Below are positions 26,724 through 36,900 of a stretch of 64,000 nucleotides of DNA, piece by piece. Origin of the DNA: Planctomycetota bacterium (GTDB lineage Bacteria; Planctomycetota; B15-G4); the NCBI GenBank assembly GCA_029259745.1, contig JAJDEO010000051.1, positions 1 through 64,000 on the forward strand. The letters are read 5' to 3'. The notes under the pieces are model-generated. The model saw only the letters and a list, made by a program, of their open reading frames with translations. It had not been told where the DNA came from and did not search any database. The position numbers and the translations under genes were made by a program. Each line of letters starts with the position of its first letter. The stretch's first letter is position 1.

Positions 26724-27785
26724 CTACGCCGCGATGTCGTCGTTCGTCTCCTCGAGCACACGGCTGTAGATGTCGAGCTGGTTCAGGAACTCGCCGGTGC
26801 CGCGCGCCACGCACGTCATCGGATCGGAACCGATGCGCACGGGCAGCTGCACTTCCTGCTCGACAACACGATCGATGCCGCGCAGCAACGCGCCACCACC
26901 GCACATCGTGATGCCCTGCTGGACGAGGTCGGCAGCGAGCTCGGGCGGAGTGTTCTCGAGCGTGGCCTTGATCGCCTGGACGATCGCCATGACGGGCTCG
27001 AGCAGCGCTTCGCGAATCTCGGAGCTCGTGACGATCGTGCGCCGCGGAAGACCGATCATCATGTCGCGACCAGCCACTTCCATCTCGAGTTCCTCTTCGA
27101 GCGGAACCGCCGAGCCGATCATCATCTTGATCCGCTCTGCCGTCTGGTCACCGACGAGCAAGTTGTAGTTGCGGCGCATGTAGTTGACGATCGCCTCGTC
27201 CATCTCGTCGCCCGCGATGCGGATCGACTCGCTGTGGACGATGCCGAACAAACTCATGACGGCCACCTCGGTGGTACCACCACCGATGTCGACGACCATG
27301 CTCGCGAGCGGATCAGCGACGGGCATGCCCGCACCGATGCCGGCCGCCATGGGCTCGGACACGAGGTAGACCTTGCGCGCGCCTGCGCGTTCGGCCGAGT
27401 TGATGACCGCGCGACGCTCGACCGCCGTGATCCCGGACGGGATCGCGATGACGATACGCGGGCGCACCATGAAGCTGCGGTTGTGCACCTTGCGGATGAA
27501 GTACCGCAGCATCTTCTCGGTGATCTCGAAGTCGGCGATGACGCCGTTCTTGAGCGGGCGGATGGCCTGGATGTTGCCCGGCGTCTTGCCGAGCATCTCC
27601 TTGGCCTGGAGGCCGACAGCGTCACCATCGAGGAGAACGTCGTTCGTGCCCTTGCGGACCGCGACGACGGACGGCTCGTTGAGAACCACGCCCTCGTTGG
27701 GGATGCAGACGAGCGTGTTCGCCGTCCCGAGGTCGATGCCCATGTCGGTGGAGAACTTCCCCACCATCCATTCGAATGCCTTCAT
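26724..27785 (-). CDS. mreB: Actin-like cell-shape protein MreB
   Basis: 353 residues. It polymerises with ATP on the inner membrane and guides elongation synthesis. Motifs: phosphate 1 MGIDLGTANTLVCI, connect and adenosine region PSGITAVERRAVINSAERAGA, LVSEPMAAGIGAG, phosphate 2 MVVDIGGGTTEVAVMS, and MCGGGALLRGIDRVV. All ATP-binding loops are intact. The N-terminal MKAFEWMVGKF is amphipathic enough to bind membrane. First gene of the mreBCD-mrdA-rodA run, which continues into the MscK-like gene. Confidence 0.96.
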   Translation of the reverse strand: MKAFEWMVGKFSTDMGIDLGTANTLVCIPNEGVVLNEPSVVAVRKGTNDVLLDGDAVGLQAKEMLGKTPGNIQAIRPLKNGVIADFEITEKMLRYFIRKVHNRSFMVRPRIVIAIPSGITAVERRAVINSAERAGARKVYLVSEPMAAGIGAGMPVADPLASMVVDIGGGTTEVAVMSLFGIVHSESIRIAGDEMDEAIVNYMRRNYNLLVGDQTAERIKMMIGSAVPLEEELEMEVAGRDMMIGLPRRTIVTSSEIREALLEPVMAIVQAIKATLENTPPELAADLVQQGITMCGGGALLRGIDRVVEQEVQLPVRIGSDPMTCVARGTGEFLNQLDIYSRVLEETNDDIAA

Positions 27786-28311
27786 CTGTCTGCCTATCGC
27801 CGGCGCCTAAGGGCGCGTCGGACGCCTCATCTCGAGACATGCGACGCTTGCGGTCGAAACGGCGACCGCGAACCGGACCCTCCCGTGGCCATCTCCGCGA
27901 GCGATCGGCCGTCGAAACGGGCGTTCGTCGTCGAGCACGAAGGGATCAGCCGTATTGGAGCAGTCGACAGCCCCCAGACGAAGACACCACTGACCTCAGG
28001 TGTTCGATTTCTCGGCATACGACATCTGGTGGTGGTGGATATGCACCGACACCAGGCTGCGGGGACGCATCGAACGAATTCCGTCTCGCGCCGAGAGCCG
28101 CCCGATCGCGTCCCACGGCTTCGGGTGATTCATCCCACCACGGGGCTCGGGGACAGCTCGCCAGCCCTCAAACCGCTTCCAGAGCTGGACTTCACCGCCA
28201 AGCGCCCCCCGGCACCGGCACGTCGCGCGGGTCTCCCGACAACGCAACAAACCCTGCCATCGCTCTTGCGATGACAGGGTTTGTCGTCGTCGCGCCGAGG
28301 CGCGGGTCGGG
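27786..28311. other. 526-bp intergenic region upstream of mreB
   Basis: No gene recognised. It must contain the mreB promoter (minus strand), which I could not place with confidence, and, at its far end, the terminator of the 28312 gene. Several open frames here lack ribosome sites and protein-like composition. Confidence 0.45.
28247..28284 (-). terminator. Strong 17-bp hairpin, probable terminator
   Basis: Arms 28247-28263 and 28268-28284 pair over 17 positions with one G-U, around a TCTT loop. It follows the stop of the 28312 gene by 27 bases on the minus strand. TTTGT lies in the base of the stem, but there is no long T-run, so it may act in both directions. Confidence 0.6.
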
Positions 28312-28509
28312 TCAGCCGAAGAGGCCGGTCCCGAAGTCGTTGCTGGCCTTCATCCAGAGCGCCACGAGGGCACCCAGGAGCGCGACGAACATTCCGAACA
28401 TCATGCCGTCGTACATGTTTGCGCCGGGCTTGACGGGTGCGTCGACCTCTTCGACCTCAAGGTCAGCGTCACCGCCGCGCGCTCTGCGCCCACCACCACG
28501 CTTTGCCAT
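28312..28509 (-). CDS. Small single-span membrane protein
   Basis: 65 residues. Basic start (AKRGGGRRARGG), an acidic patch (DLEVEEVDAPVKPG), then one membrane span (MMFGMFVALLGALVALWM). The ATG at 28509 is preceded on the minus strand by CCAGGAGAGAACG, a good ribosome site. Conserved small proteins of this shape occur in Planctomycetota near cell-envelope genes; the function is unknown. It follows the coiled-coil gene by 28 bases and is probably in its operon. Confidence 0.75.
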   Translation of the reverse strand: MAKRGGGRRARGGDADLEVEEVDAPVKPGANMYDGMMFGMFVALLGALVALWMKASNDFGTGLFG

Positions 28510-28537
28510 CGTTCTCTCCTGGTTCTGTGGGCCGGGC

Positions 28538-29386
28538 TTACAGGTGCGTCGTCGCGCTGTCGAACTTGCTGATGCTCAAGCCATCGGTCACGAACTCGAT
28601 CTGCGCCGTGGCGTAGTTCGGGTGGACCTGATCGACGCGCACTTGACCCTTGTACTGCTTGCCGCTGTAGATCTCGAAGACGTAGCCGCGCTGCACGTTG
28701 GCGTTCGAGCCCTTGTTCAGGATCACGAAGTTGTACTCGCTGTCGACCTGGGCCACCTGGGCCTCGATCAGCGGCGCTGCGATGATGTCCGTCGCAACAA
28801 AGCCGGAGTTCTTCGCGACCTCGAGCAGACCCGTGCTGTTGCGCAGCTCGGCAAGCAGGCCGGTGACTTCGCCCTGCATGTCAGCGAGCTGGCCCTGAGC
28901 GGCCTTGAGTTCGTCCCGTGCGGCGTTCATGGCCGTTTCGGCGCGACGCTGCGCGTCCTTGGCGTCCTGAGCTTCACGGCGGAACGTATCGTTCGCGTCA
29001 GCCAACTTCTCGTTGCGGCTCTGCGCCGCCGAGAGATCGTTCGCCAGCGTATCGATCGACTGCTGGATCTTCGTGACGTCGTCGCGAAGGTCCTGGTTCT
29101 TCTGTTCGAGCGCCGCGTTGGCGTTCTGGAGGCTGCGCACCTGGACGTCGAGGCTGTCGCTCGACTCCTGGAGAGACGACTTGTCGTTCTCGAGTGCGGT
29201 CTTCTCAGCCCGTGCATCGCTCACGGTCTGCTCGAGGTCGGCCTCGAGGGATGCAATCTGCGCGTTCGCGGTGTCGAGATCGCCTTGGGTTGCGCTGCGT
29301 TGCTGTAGCAACGAGCCCGCACCAGCAACGACAACAGCTGCGAGGAACAGATTGATGACTACGAAGGTCTTGCCAATACCACTCAT
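28538..29386 (-). CDS. Membrane-anchored coiled-coil protein
   Basis: 282 residues from ATG 29386. One N-terminal membrane span (FVVINLFLAAVVVAGAGSLL, about 7-26), then a coiled coil over about residues 28-190 with heptads rich in Leu, Asp, Ala and Gln. A C-terminal globular part (about 195-282) contains DSEYNFVILNKGSNANVQRGYVF and YKGQVRVDQVHPNYATAQIEF, which looks like a small beta-barrel of the kind in MreC-like or peptidoglycan-interacting proteins. It lies between lnt and the small membrane protein. Role unknown; an envelope scaffold is plausible. Confidence 0.75.
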   Translation of the reverse strand: MSGIGKTFVVINLFLAAVVVAGAGSLLQQRSATQGDLDTANAQIASLEADLEQTVSDARAEKTALENDKSSLQESSDSLDVQVRSLQNANAALEQKNQDLRDDVTKIQQSIDTLANDLSAAQSRNEKLADANDTFRREAQDAKDAQRRAETAMNAARDELKAAQGQLADMQGEVTGLLAELRNSTGLLEVAKNSGFVATDIIAAPLIEAQVAQVDSEYNFVILNKGSNANVQRGYVFEIYSGKQYKGQVRVDQVHPNYATAQIEFVTDGLSISKFDSATTHL

Positions 29387-29494
29387 GCCGTCTCTCGTTC
29401 GGGCTGCATCAGCGCGCAGGAATCGGGGCCGTCCGGACCGTTGGGGACGGTCGGACATACAAGTGCGGGAGCGTAAGAAGGGGCCGAACCAGTG

Positions 29495-31105
29495 TCAAGG
29501 AACGCTGTCCTGTCGTTGGCGGATGAAAGGCACCAAAAGAGCCCCGATCACGCACAACCAGGCCGTCATATCGCCCCAACGGACGTAGGGCGTTTCGTCG
29601 TCGCGGACCGGCACTCTGCGCGCAAACGTGCCTCCCACGGCGCGATCGCGCCCATCCACGGTGAACTTCTCGACGCGGCCATCGGGGTGAACCAGGCACG
29701 AGATGCCCGAGTTCGTCGACCGAAACAATGCCCTGCGGGACTCGACGGCCCGCAGGATCGAGTGCAGCTCCATATGGTCGAACTCGGTCGACTCGCGAAA
29801 CCATGCCTCGTTGCTCAGATTGACGTTGAACTGTGCACCGAGCCGCACACCGTCTCGGAAGTAATCCCCGTAGGCGTTCTCGTAGCAGATGGTGACACCA
29901 AAGACGGGCCCGCGGTCCCAATCGAGCACGGCCGCGCCCGGGCCCGGCGTCAGCGTCGCGACGAAGCCGGCCAGGCTGTCGATGAAGCCCGAGACGAGTT
30001 CACGGACGGCGGCCGGGAGGTCATCGGCATACGGGATGTACTCGCCTCCGGGGACGAGAACATGCTTGTCGTAGCGCTCCAGACGCAGTCCGGAGGGGTC
30101 GTAGAGCAGTGCGACATTGCGCAGCACGACCTCGTCGTCCACGTTGCCTTCGTAGTGCGCCGCGCCCAAAAGCGCCCACGGAGGCTCGTGACCGGACGGC
30201 ACGCTCGCGTGGATCAGCGCGAGCATGTCCCGCTCGAAACGCGCGCCGTCCTCGGGCCCGAACTCGGACCCCTGGAACCAGCGGTCGTCCGCGCTTCCAT
30301 CGCCGACGGGGTAGGGAAAAATCGTCTCCGGCCAAAGCAACAGATCGAGGTCAGGGTGCTCGGCGAGCAGCGCCGCTGTGCCTTCGAGGCAGATGCGTGC
30401 GCGCTCATGAGGCCCCAAGCCCCCCTCCTTGAGTTCCTGGCGGATGTTGGGCTGGATCGTCCCGAGCAGCGGGCCCTCGCGTGAGGGTGCCAGAAGCCCG
30501 GGGCGCACGGCCCCGTAGACGACTGTGGCGACGACGAGCGCCGCACCCCCGAGGGCGCAGAGCCTCTGACGATCGGCCCACGACCAGAGCGCCGCACCCG
30601 ACGAAACCGCCACGAACGACACGAGGTGCACACCGCCGAGGTCGGCGATCTGGACGACGTTGCCGTTCGCGGCCCACGCCATGCCCGCGAGGTTCCACGG
30701 ATAACCCGACATCGGCAGGTGATGCCGCGCGAACTCGATCGCCACCCAGACGATCGGCAAGACGGGAAACGCCGGACGCCCGGGCAGCGCCGCCCGCGCG
30801 ACGACACCGAACACGCCGAACCAGAAGGCCTGCACGAGTGCCACGCCGACGAGATTGAAGGGGCTCGAGGCTGCAACCCAGAGGTTCCCCAACGCGAAGA
30901 GCACGAGTCCGACGACGAACCCGCGGCCGAATGCGCGCGGTCCGGAGGTGGCCGACACCATCGACGCGCCCAGGCAGACGGCGCCCAGCCCAGCCAGCGG
31001 CCACAAGCCGAAGGGCGGGAAGGCCGCCAGGAACAGCAGCGTCCCGAGTGCCGCCATGATCCAGGGGTTCGTCGTGACGAGGCGCCGCCCGAGCGAATCG
31101 TTCAC
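29495..31105 (-). CDS. lnt: Apolipoprotein N-acyltransferase
   Basis: About 536 residues from GTG 31105, overlapping the moeA stop (GTGA); GTG 31108 is equally possible. Lnt adds the third acyl chain to outer-membrane lipoproteins. N-terminal membrane spans (about 12-200), then a nitrilase-type domain with the triad Glu in LLWPETIFPYP, Lys in YDKHVLVPGGEYIPYAD and Cys in TICYENAYGDYFRDG. It also has LSNEAWFRESTEFDHM and a final membrane span. All three catalytic residues are present. It supports a diderm envelope with processed lipoproteins, consistent with the AlkP-family lipoprotein and the RND adaptor here. Confidence 0.92.
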   Translation of the reverse strand: MNDSLGRRLVTTNPWIMAALGTLLFLAAFPPFGLWPLAGLGAVCLGASMVSATSGPRAFGRGFVVGLVLFALGNLWVAASSPFNLVGVALVQAFWFGVFGVVARAALPGRPAFPVLPIVWVAIEFARHHLPMSGYPWNLAGMAWAANGNVVQIADLGGVHLVSFVAVSSGAALWSWADRQRLCALGGAALVVATVVYGAVRPGLLAPSREGPLLGTIQPNIRQELKEGGLGPHERARICLEGTAALLAEHPDLDLLLWPETIFPYPVGDGSADDRWFQGSEFGPEDGARFERDMLALIHASVPSGHEPPWALLGAAHYEGNVDDEVVLRNVALLYDPSGLRLERYDKHVLVPGGEYIPYADDLPAAVRELVSGFIDSLAGFVATLTPGPGAAVLDWDRGPVFGVTICYENAYGDYFRDGVRLGAQFNVNLSNEAWFRESTEFDHMELHSILRAVESRRALFRSTNSGISCLVHPDGRVEKFTVDGRDRAVGGTFARRVPVRDDETPYVRWGDMTAWLCVIGALLVPFIRQRQDSVP

Positions 31106-32322
31106 CACGCGAGGAAACCCGCACGCGGAAGCGCGAAGTAGGTCGCCGGCGTGCCGGCCGTGCAGAGCCCTTCGCCGCGCTCGAGGTAGGCAAACCCGCT
31201 GCGCTGCGCCATCGCCGTCAGGTCGCCCGAACCGTGCCAGCCGCCGAAGTGGACGCCCGCAGCGCGCCGCTCGACGGGCAGCAGCAGGTCGCGCCAGCTG
31301 TTGCGCGCGACGTCGTTGAGCAGCGGGAGCTGCTCCGTCGGCCACTCCTCGACTGCGTGCCCGGCCAGCCGTGCGAGCGCCGCCGCGACGAGCACGCGCC
31401 CTGTCATCAGTGCCGCCACGGGGTTGCCCGGCAGCCCGAAGACGAGCTGCTCACCGCGCGTCGCGAACATCGTCGGCTTGCCCGGCTTGGCGGCGATCTT
31501 GTCGAAGTGCGTCTCGCATCCGAAGGACGCCAGGACGTCCGACGTGAAGTCGAACTCGCCCACCGAGGCGCCACCCGTGAGCACGACGACGTCGGCGTCG
31601 AGGGCACGTTCGAAGAGTGCGCCGAGGGCGTCGGGGTCGTCGGCCGAGACGCCGAGGTTCGTGACATGCGCACCCGTCGCCGCGAGCAAGGCCGCGAGCA
31701 TAGGACCGTTGCTCTCGCGGATCTGACCGCGCTCGATCGCCGCGCCCGGAGCGACGAGTTCGTCACCCGACGTCAACAGCGCGACGCGTGGGCGGCGGAC
31801 GACGTGCACCGTTCCGGCGCCGGCGCCGATCAGCACCGGCAACGTCATCGCATCGATGAACAGGCCCGGCTCGCCCACCGAGCGCCCACGCGCGAGATCC
31901 TCACCGCGCGGCGCGATGTGCTGACCGATCTCCGGCGCCCGCAGAAACCGGACCGTGTCGCCGTCGGCGGCCTCGGTCCACTCCACGGGAACGACGGCAT
32001 CGGCGCCCGGCGAGATCGGCGCCCCGGTCATGATCCGGTGCACGGCGCCGGCGGGGAGTTCGTCGCGGGCCTCCTCGCCTGCCGCCACGGTGCCGGCGAT
32101 CGGCAGCGTCACGGGTGCGGACTCCGACGCGGATACGAGCTCCGCGGCGCGCACGGCGAACCCGTCCATCATGACCCGGTCGAAGGGCGGAAGGTCTGTG
32201 TCCGAGACGATGGTCTCGGCAAGGATCCGGCCCACGGCATCGACGATCGGCAGCGTCTCGCTCCCGCGTGGACTCGAGGCGTGGGCGAGAACGGTGCTGC
32301 GAGCGGCTTGGATCGAGATCAT
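31102..32322 (-). CDS. moeA: Molybdopterin molybdenumtransferase MoeA
   Basis: 406 residues from ATG 32322. MoeA inserts molybdate into adenylated molybdopterin. Seen: DLPPFDRVMMDGFAVRAAE, AGAVHRIMTGAPISPGADAVVPVE, IAPRGEDLARG, VALLTSGDELVAPGAAIERGQIRESN, LTGGASVGEFDF, KIAAKPGKPTMFATRGEQLVFGLPGNPVA. The last motif is the MoCF signature. It implies the cell makes molybdenum cofactor. It overlaps lnt by four bases; the two jobs are unrelated, so this is a housekeeping operon. Confidence 0.93.
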   Translation of the reverse strand: MISIQAARSTVLAHASSPRGSETLPIVDAVGRILAETIVSDTDLPPFDRVMMDGFAVRAAELVSASESAPVTLPIAGTVAAGEEARDELPAGAVHRIMTGAPISPGADAVVPVEWTEAADGDTVRFLRAPEIGQHIAPRGEDLARGRSVGEPGLFIDAMTLPVLIGAGAGTVHVVRRPRVALLTSGDELVAPGAAIERGQIRESNGPMLAALLAATGAHVTNLGVSADDPDALGALFERALDADVVVLTGGASVGEFDFTSDVLASFGCETHFDKIAAKPGKPTMFATRGEQLVFGLPGNPVAALMTGRVLVAAALARLAGHAVEEWPTEQLPLLNDVARNSWRDLLLPVERRAAGVHFGGWHGSGDLTAMAQRSGFAYLERGEGLCTAGTPATYFALPRAGFLAW

Positions 32323-32633
32323 CGGCAGGCCTCCTGGGCGAGCGCGTGGTGACGCGAGAGCGGCGGTTCCGCGGTCAGCTGGCGCGGCGCCTTGATGCGC
32401 CCCGCCCAGCCCGACCAGCTTCTCCGAAACGCCACGCATCAGCGGCACGGCGCGGTCGAGAGCCTCGCCATTCCGGCCCCACGATGCCAGCACCCGCCCG
32501 AGCCAACCCCGCGCCGTGCGCAGCCGCGGACGTGACGATCCGATGACAGGCCTGTCGTGTGCGGCGCGAACTCCTATCGTGGCGGGTGACGTTGTTGCCC
32601 CTGTCGCCCCCGGTCACGCTCTGCGAGTCATCC
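32323..32633. other. 311-bp divergent region between moeA and the RND adaptor gene
   Basis: It must hold two divergent promoters. A perfect 12-bp palindrome, GACAGGCCTGTC, lies at 32545-32556 about 80 bases before the adaptor start, and is a candidate operator. No gene is supported. Confidence 0.35.
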
Positions 32634-33953
32634 ATGCATCACGTGAGGTCGGCCCGCTGGGTCGCCATCGTCGCCGCGGCACTGTTGGTGGGCTGCGAGG
32701 TCCAGACTGGCGGGGACGCGGGGAGCGACGACCAGGTGACGTCCGTGACCGGCGGCCGCGAAACCGTACGCGAGACGCTCGTCGTCGTCGCGCCGCTCGT
32801 GGTCGGTTCGGTCCGCGACGAGGTCGTCGTCTCGGCCCGCGTCGAGTCGCGTGCCGCGGTGCAGGTCTACCCGAAGCTCGCCGGCCTGCCGGTCACCTCG
32901 GTGCTCGTCGAGGAGGGCGCACGCGTCACGGCCGGTCAGCCCCTCGTCACGCTGTATGACGAAGAGCTGCAGCTCACCGAGCAAGCCGCGAGCGCGGCCT
33001 TCGACGAAGCGCAGCGCAACATCGAGCAGGATCAGCTCGACCGCGACGAAGTCGGACGCAAGATCGCACTCCTCGAAGAGCGCATGGAGATCCAGGAGGG
33101 CGAGGTGCAGCGGCTCGTCGAACTCGGCGACCTCGTCACACGCAAGGAAGTCGACGATGCGCGCGTGGTGCGTTCGCAGATGCGCGCCGAGATGAACGAC
33201 TCGCTGGCCCAGCGGCGCGGGCTCGACATCAAGACGGCGCTCGCGGAGATCGGCGTCCGCAAGGCGCAGATCGAGTGGGACCGCGCCAAGCAGGACCTCG
33301 AGCACGCCGTCATGCGCGCACCGATGGGCGGCATCATCGCGATGCGTGACATCGAGATCGGGGAGATCGCGTCGCAGTCGGCGCCCGCCTTCCAGATCGT
33401 CGACGACAACGACCTCATCCTCGATCTCCGCGTCCCGCAGGACGCCTACGCGCGACTCGCCGCAGGCCAGACCGTGATCGTGACTCCGGTCTCCGGTGAC
33501 GACGCCACGTACCACGGCGTCGTGCGCACGGTGAACCCCGTGCTCGATCAGGACACAGGCACCGTCCATGTGATCGTCGACATGGAAGAAGAGCCGGGCC
33601 TCGTCGCCGGACTCTTCGTCGAGGCGCGAGTCATCACGTCTGAGCGTCCCGCGGCGCTGCTCGTCAGCAAGCGCGCCGTCCTCTACGACGACGACCAGCC
33701 CATCTTCTTCGCGCTCGACGCTCCCGTGCTCGCCACGGGTGAAGCTGCTGGCGCCAACCAGGGCCTCGCCGGGGCGACGCGCAGCTCCGTGAGCAAGGTG
33801 CCTTTCGTCGCCGGCGCCGCGACGGCGACGAACGTCGAGATCCTCTCCGGACCCGACGGCACGCCGATCGACCCCGAGTTCCTCGTCGTCATCGTCGGCC
33901 AGGAGAACCTCAAGGACGGCGCCGCCGTGCGCGTCGTCAAGGAGGCCTATTGA
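32634..33953 (+). CDS. RND efflux periplasmic adaptor (membrane fusion) lipoprotein
   Basis: 439 residues from ATG 32634. Lipoprotein signal AAALLVGC with Cys near residue 21. Then the lipoyl/barrel-sandwich strands (VVVSARVESRAAVQVYPKLAGLPVTSVLVEEGARVTAGQPLVTL), an alpha-hairpin with QLTEQAASAAFDEAQRN and LEERMEIQEGEVQRLVELG, the second lipoyl half (HAVMRAPMGGIIAMRDIEIGEIA), and beta-barrel and membrane-proximal domains. It bridges the inner-membrane pump to an outer-membrane channel. An insert of about 50 residues near the C-terminus (LATGEAAGANQGL region) is unusual. The pump gene overlaps the stop. Confidence 0.88.
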   Translation: MHHVRSARWVAIVAAALLVGCEVQTGGDAGSDDQVTSVTGGRETVRETLVVVAPLVVGSVRDEVVVSARVESRAAVQVYPKLAGLPVTSVLVEEGARVTAGQPLVTLYDEELQLTEQAASAAFDEAQRNIEQDQLDRDEVGRKIALLEERMEIQEGEVQRLVELGDLVTRKEVDDARVVRSQMRAEMNDSLAQRRGLDIKTALAEIGVRKAQIEWDRAKQDLEHAVMRAPMGGIIAMRDIEIGEIASQSAPAFQIVDDNDLILDLRVPQDAYARLAAGQTVIVTPVSGDDATYHGVVRTVNPVLDQDTGTVHVIVDMEEEPGLVAGLFVEARVITSERPAALLVSKRAVLYDDDQPIFFALDAPVLATGEAAGANQGLAGATRSSVSKVPFVAGAATATNVEILSGPDGTPIDPEFLVVIVGQENLKDGAAVRVVKEAY

Positions 33954-36900
33954 GCGCCGATGAGTCGCTGCAGCGCAGCGGTGAAGCCGCCGGCCCGCTG
34001 CGCCTGACGGTCTTGCGCCCGGTCGCCGTGGCGATGGTGTTCGTCTCGCTCGTCGTGTTCGGCGTCGTCTCGCTGACGGGGCTGCCGCTCAACCTGCTGC
34101 CCGACATTTCCTATCCGCGCGTCACGGTCCGGGCCGAGTACCCCGGCGCGGCGCCTGAAGACGTCGAGGAGCGCGTCACCAAGCGCCTGCACGAAACGCT
34201 GTCGGTGCTGCCGGGCCTCGAGACGATCTCCAGCGTCTCGCGCGCCGAGCTCACCGATGTGACGCTCGAGTTCGTCTGGGGCACGAACCTCAGCTACGCC
34301 ATCCAGGACATCCGCGAGCGCCTCGACCGCAGCAACCTCCCGCTCGAGGTGCCGACGCCGATCATCCTGCGCTACGACCCGACGCTCGACCCGATCATGG
34401 TCGTCGGACTCACCGGCGGGCGCGACCTCATCGAGCTGCGCCTGCTCGCCGAGGACCGTCTCGCGCCGATGCTCTCCACGGTCGAAGGCATGGCGGCCGT
34501 GCGCGTCCGCGGCGGGCTCGAAGACGAGATCCAGGTGCGCCTGCGGCCCGAAAAGCTCGCGCAGTTCAACCTGCGCCCGACCGACGTCATCGCGCGGCTT
34601 GCGGCCGAGAACGTGAACATGGCGTCCGGCACGGTGCTCGAAGGCGACACCGAGTACCTCGTCCGCATCCTCAACGAGTACCAGACGCCCACCGAGATCG
34701 GACGCACGACCCTGCCGGTGGGCAGCGGCACCGAGGTGCGGCTCGAAGAGGTCGCCACGATCCGCCGCACGCCGAAGGAGCGCGACGTCATCACGCGCAT
34801 CGACGGCGAAGAGTCGGTGCAGCTCGAGATCTTCAAGGAGGCCGACGCGAACATCGTCGACCTCGCCAAGCGCGTGCGCTCGCGTCTCTTCGGAACGGCC
34901 GAGCAGCGCTCCTACGTCCGCGATCTGCGTGACGGCGTGACGCCTGACCCCGACGATGCGTACGACGCCTTCCTCACACGCGTCGAGGCCAACCCGACCG
35001 AACGCGCGGCGCTCGAACGTATCGCGAAGGCCCGCGCGGAGTCGTCGATGTTCGGGGGCCCCGACGGCGGCGGCGCCAAGAACGACGCGCCCGAGGACAA
35101 CCGCACCGACGAGCAAAAAGCCCTCGACGAAACCCTGCGAGCCGAAGAAGACAAGCTGCTCGCCGAGGTCGCGAAGAAGGAAGCGGCCTTCGAGTACGAC
35201 GCCGCCACGCTGCCTTCCGACGTGCGCGTCCAGCTCCTCAGCGACCAGTCGCGCTTCATCGAGGACGCCCTCGGTGAGGTTCAGAGTTCAGCTGCCATCG
35301 GCGCCGTGCTGGCCGTGTTCGTGCTCTACCTCTTCCTGCGCCAGCTCGGCACCACGCTGATCATCGGCGTCGCGATCCCGGTCTCGGTGATGGTGACATT
35401 CGTCCCGCTGCGCCTCACGGACACGAGCCTCAACGTCATGTCGCTCGGCGGGCTCGCGCTCGGCATCGGCATGGTCGTCGACAACGCGATCGTCGTGCTC
35501 GAATCGATCGCGCGCTGCCGCGAGCGTGGACTCGCGCGTGGCGCGGCCGCCGTGGCGGGCGTGCGCGAGGTCGCCGGCGCGGCCACGGCGTCGACACTCA
35601 CGACCGTCGCCGTGTTCGCGCCGATCGTGTTCGTCGAAGGCATCGCGGGGCAGATCTTCCGCGACCAGGCGCTGACCGTCGTGGCGAGCCTCATCGCGTC
35701 ACTCATCGTCGCACTGTTCCTTGTCCCGATGCTCGCCGGGCTCGGTCGCGACGGGAGCTCGGGCTTCTCGGTCCGCTCGCTGCTCGGGTCACTGCGCCGC
35801 GTCGTCTTCGGCCCCAGCCTCGCCTTCGCAGCGTTGCGCGGCGACATCAAGCGCTTCGGGATGCCCTGGGTCGTGCTGCTCTTCCCGTTCATCGTCGTCG
35901 CGCGCGTGCTGCACTTCGCCCTCGAAGTTGCCGGACGGGTCCTGCTCGCCTTGCTCGCGCTCGTCGTCGGCGCCGTGGCCCTCGTAGCCTGGCTCGTCGC
36001 CAAGATCTTCGTGCTCGTGATGTGGGTTCCGTCGAAGATCTTCGCCGGCATCTTCGAGGCGTTGCGTCGCATCTACCCGCCCGTCATCCGCGGCATCACG
36101 CGCTCCCCCATCGCCTCGGGGCTCGTCCTCCTCATCGCCGGCGCGATGATGGTCTGGACGGTGCAAACGGCCGGCAAGCTCGGCTCCGAACTCCTGCCCG
36201 AGGTCCACCAGGGCGAGATCATCAGCCAGCTCTCGATGCCCGTCGGCACGCCGCTCGAGGCCACCGACGCCCTGGCCCGGACGGCCGAAGAGACGCTTGC
36301 CGGCCACCCCGACGTAGCTTGGGTCTCGGCGGTCATCGGCGTTCCACGCGACGAGATCGCCGAGGCCGACGAAGGCGAGCACACCGCGCGCCTGACCATC
36401 GGCCTGCGCTCGAATCTCGAAGACGTCGTCGCCGCCGAAGAGTCGGTGATGAACACGCTGCGTGAACGCCTGCATCGGCTCCCCGAGTTGCGCGACGTGC
36501 GCTTCGAGCGCCCGGCGCTGTTCGCGATGCGCTCACCGATCCAAGTCGAGATCAAGGGCGACGACCTCGCCGCACTGGCCCTCGCCGCCGCGGCCATCGA
36601 GGCCGAGCTCTACTCGATCCCGGCGCTGCGCGACATCCGCACGTCGATCCAGCCGGGCAGCCCCGAGGTCATGCTCACGTTCGACCGCGACCTGCTCGCG
36701 CGCATGGGACTCGACTCGCGCACCGTCGCGACGCTCGTCGCCGACTCGGTCAAGGGCAACGTCGCGACACGCTTCACGGACGCCGACCAGAAGCTCGACG
36801 TGCTCGTCCTCACCGACAAGAAGCGCCTGACGTCGATCGAGGACCTCATGGCCCTGCCGGCAAACCCTGCCAGCGCAGCCTCCGAGCCGCTCTCGTCGCT

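Noticed and set aside
25488..28274. 928-codon plus-strand frame across mreC, mreB and their upstream gap
   Set aside because: Antisense to well-supported genes; low-complexity Ser/Arg/Thr product.
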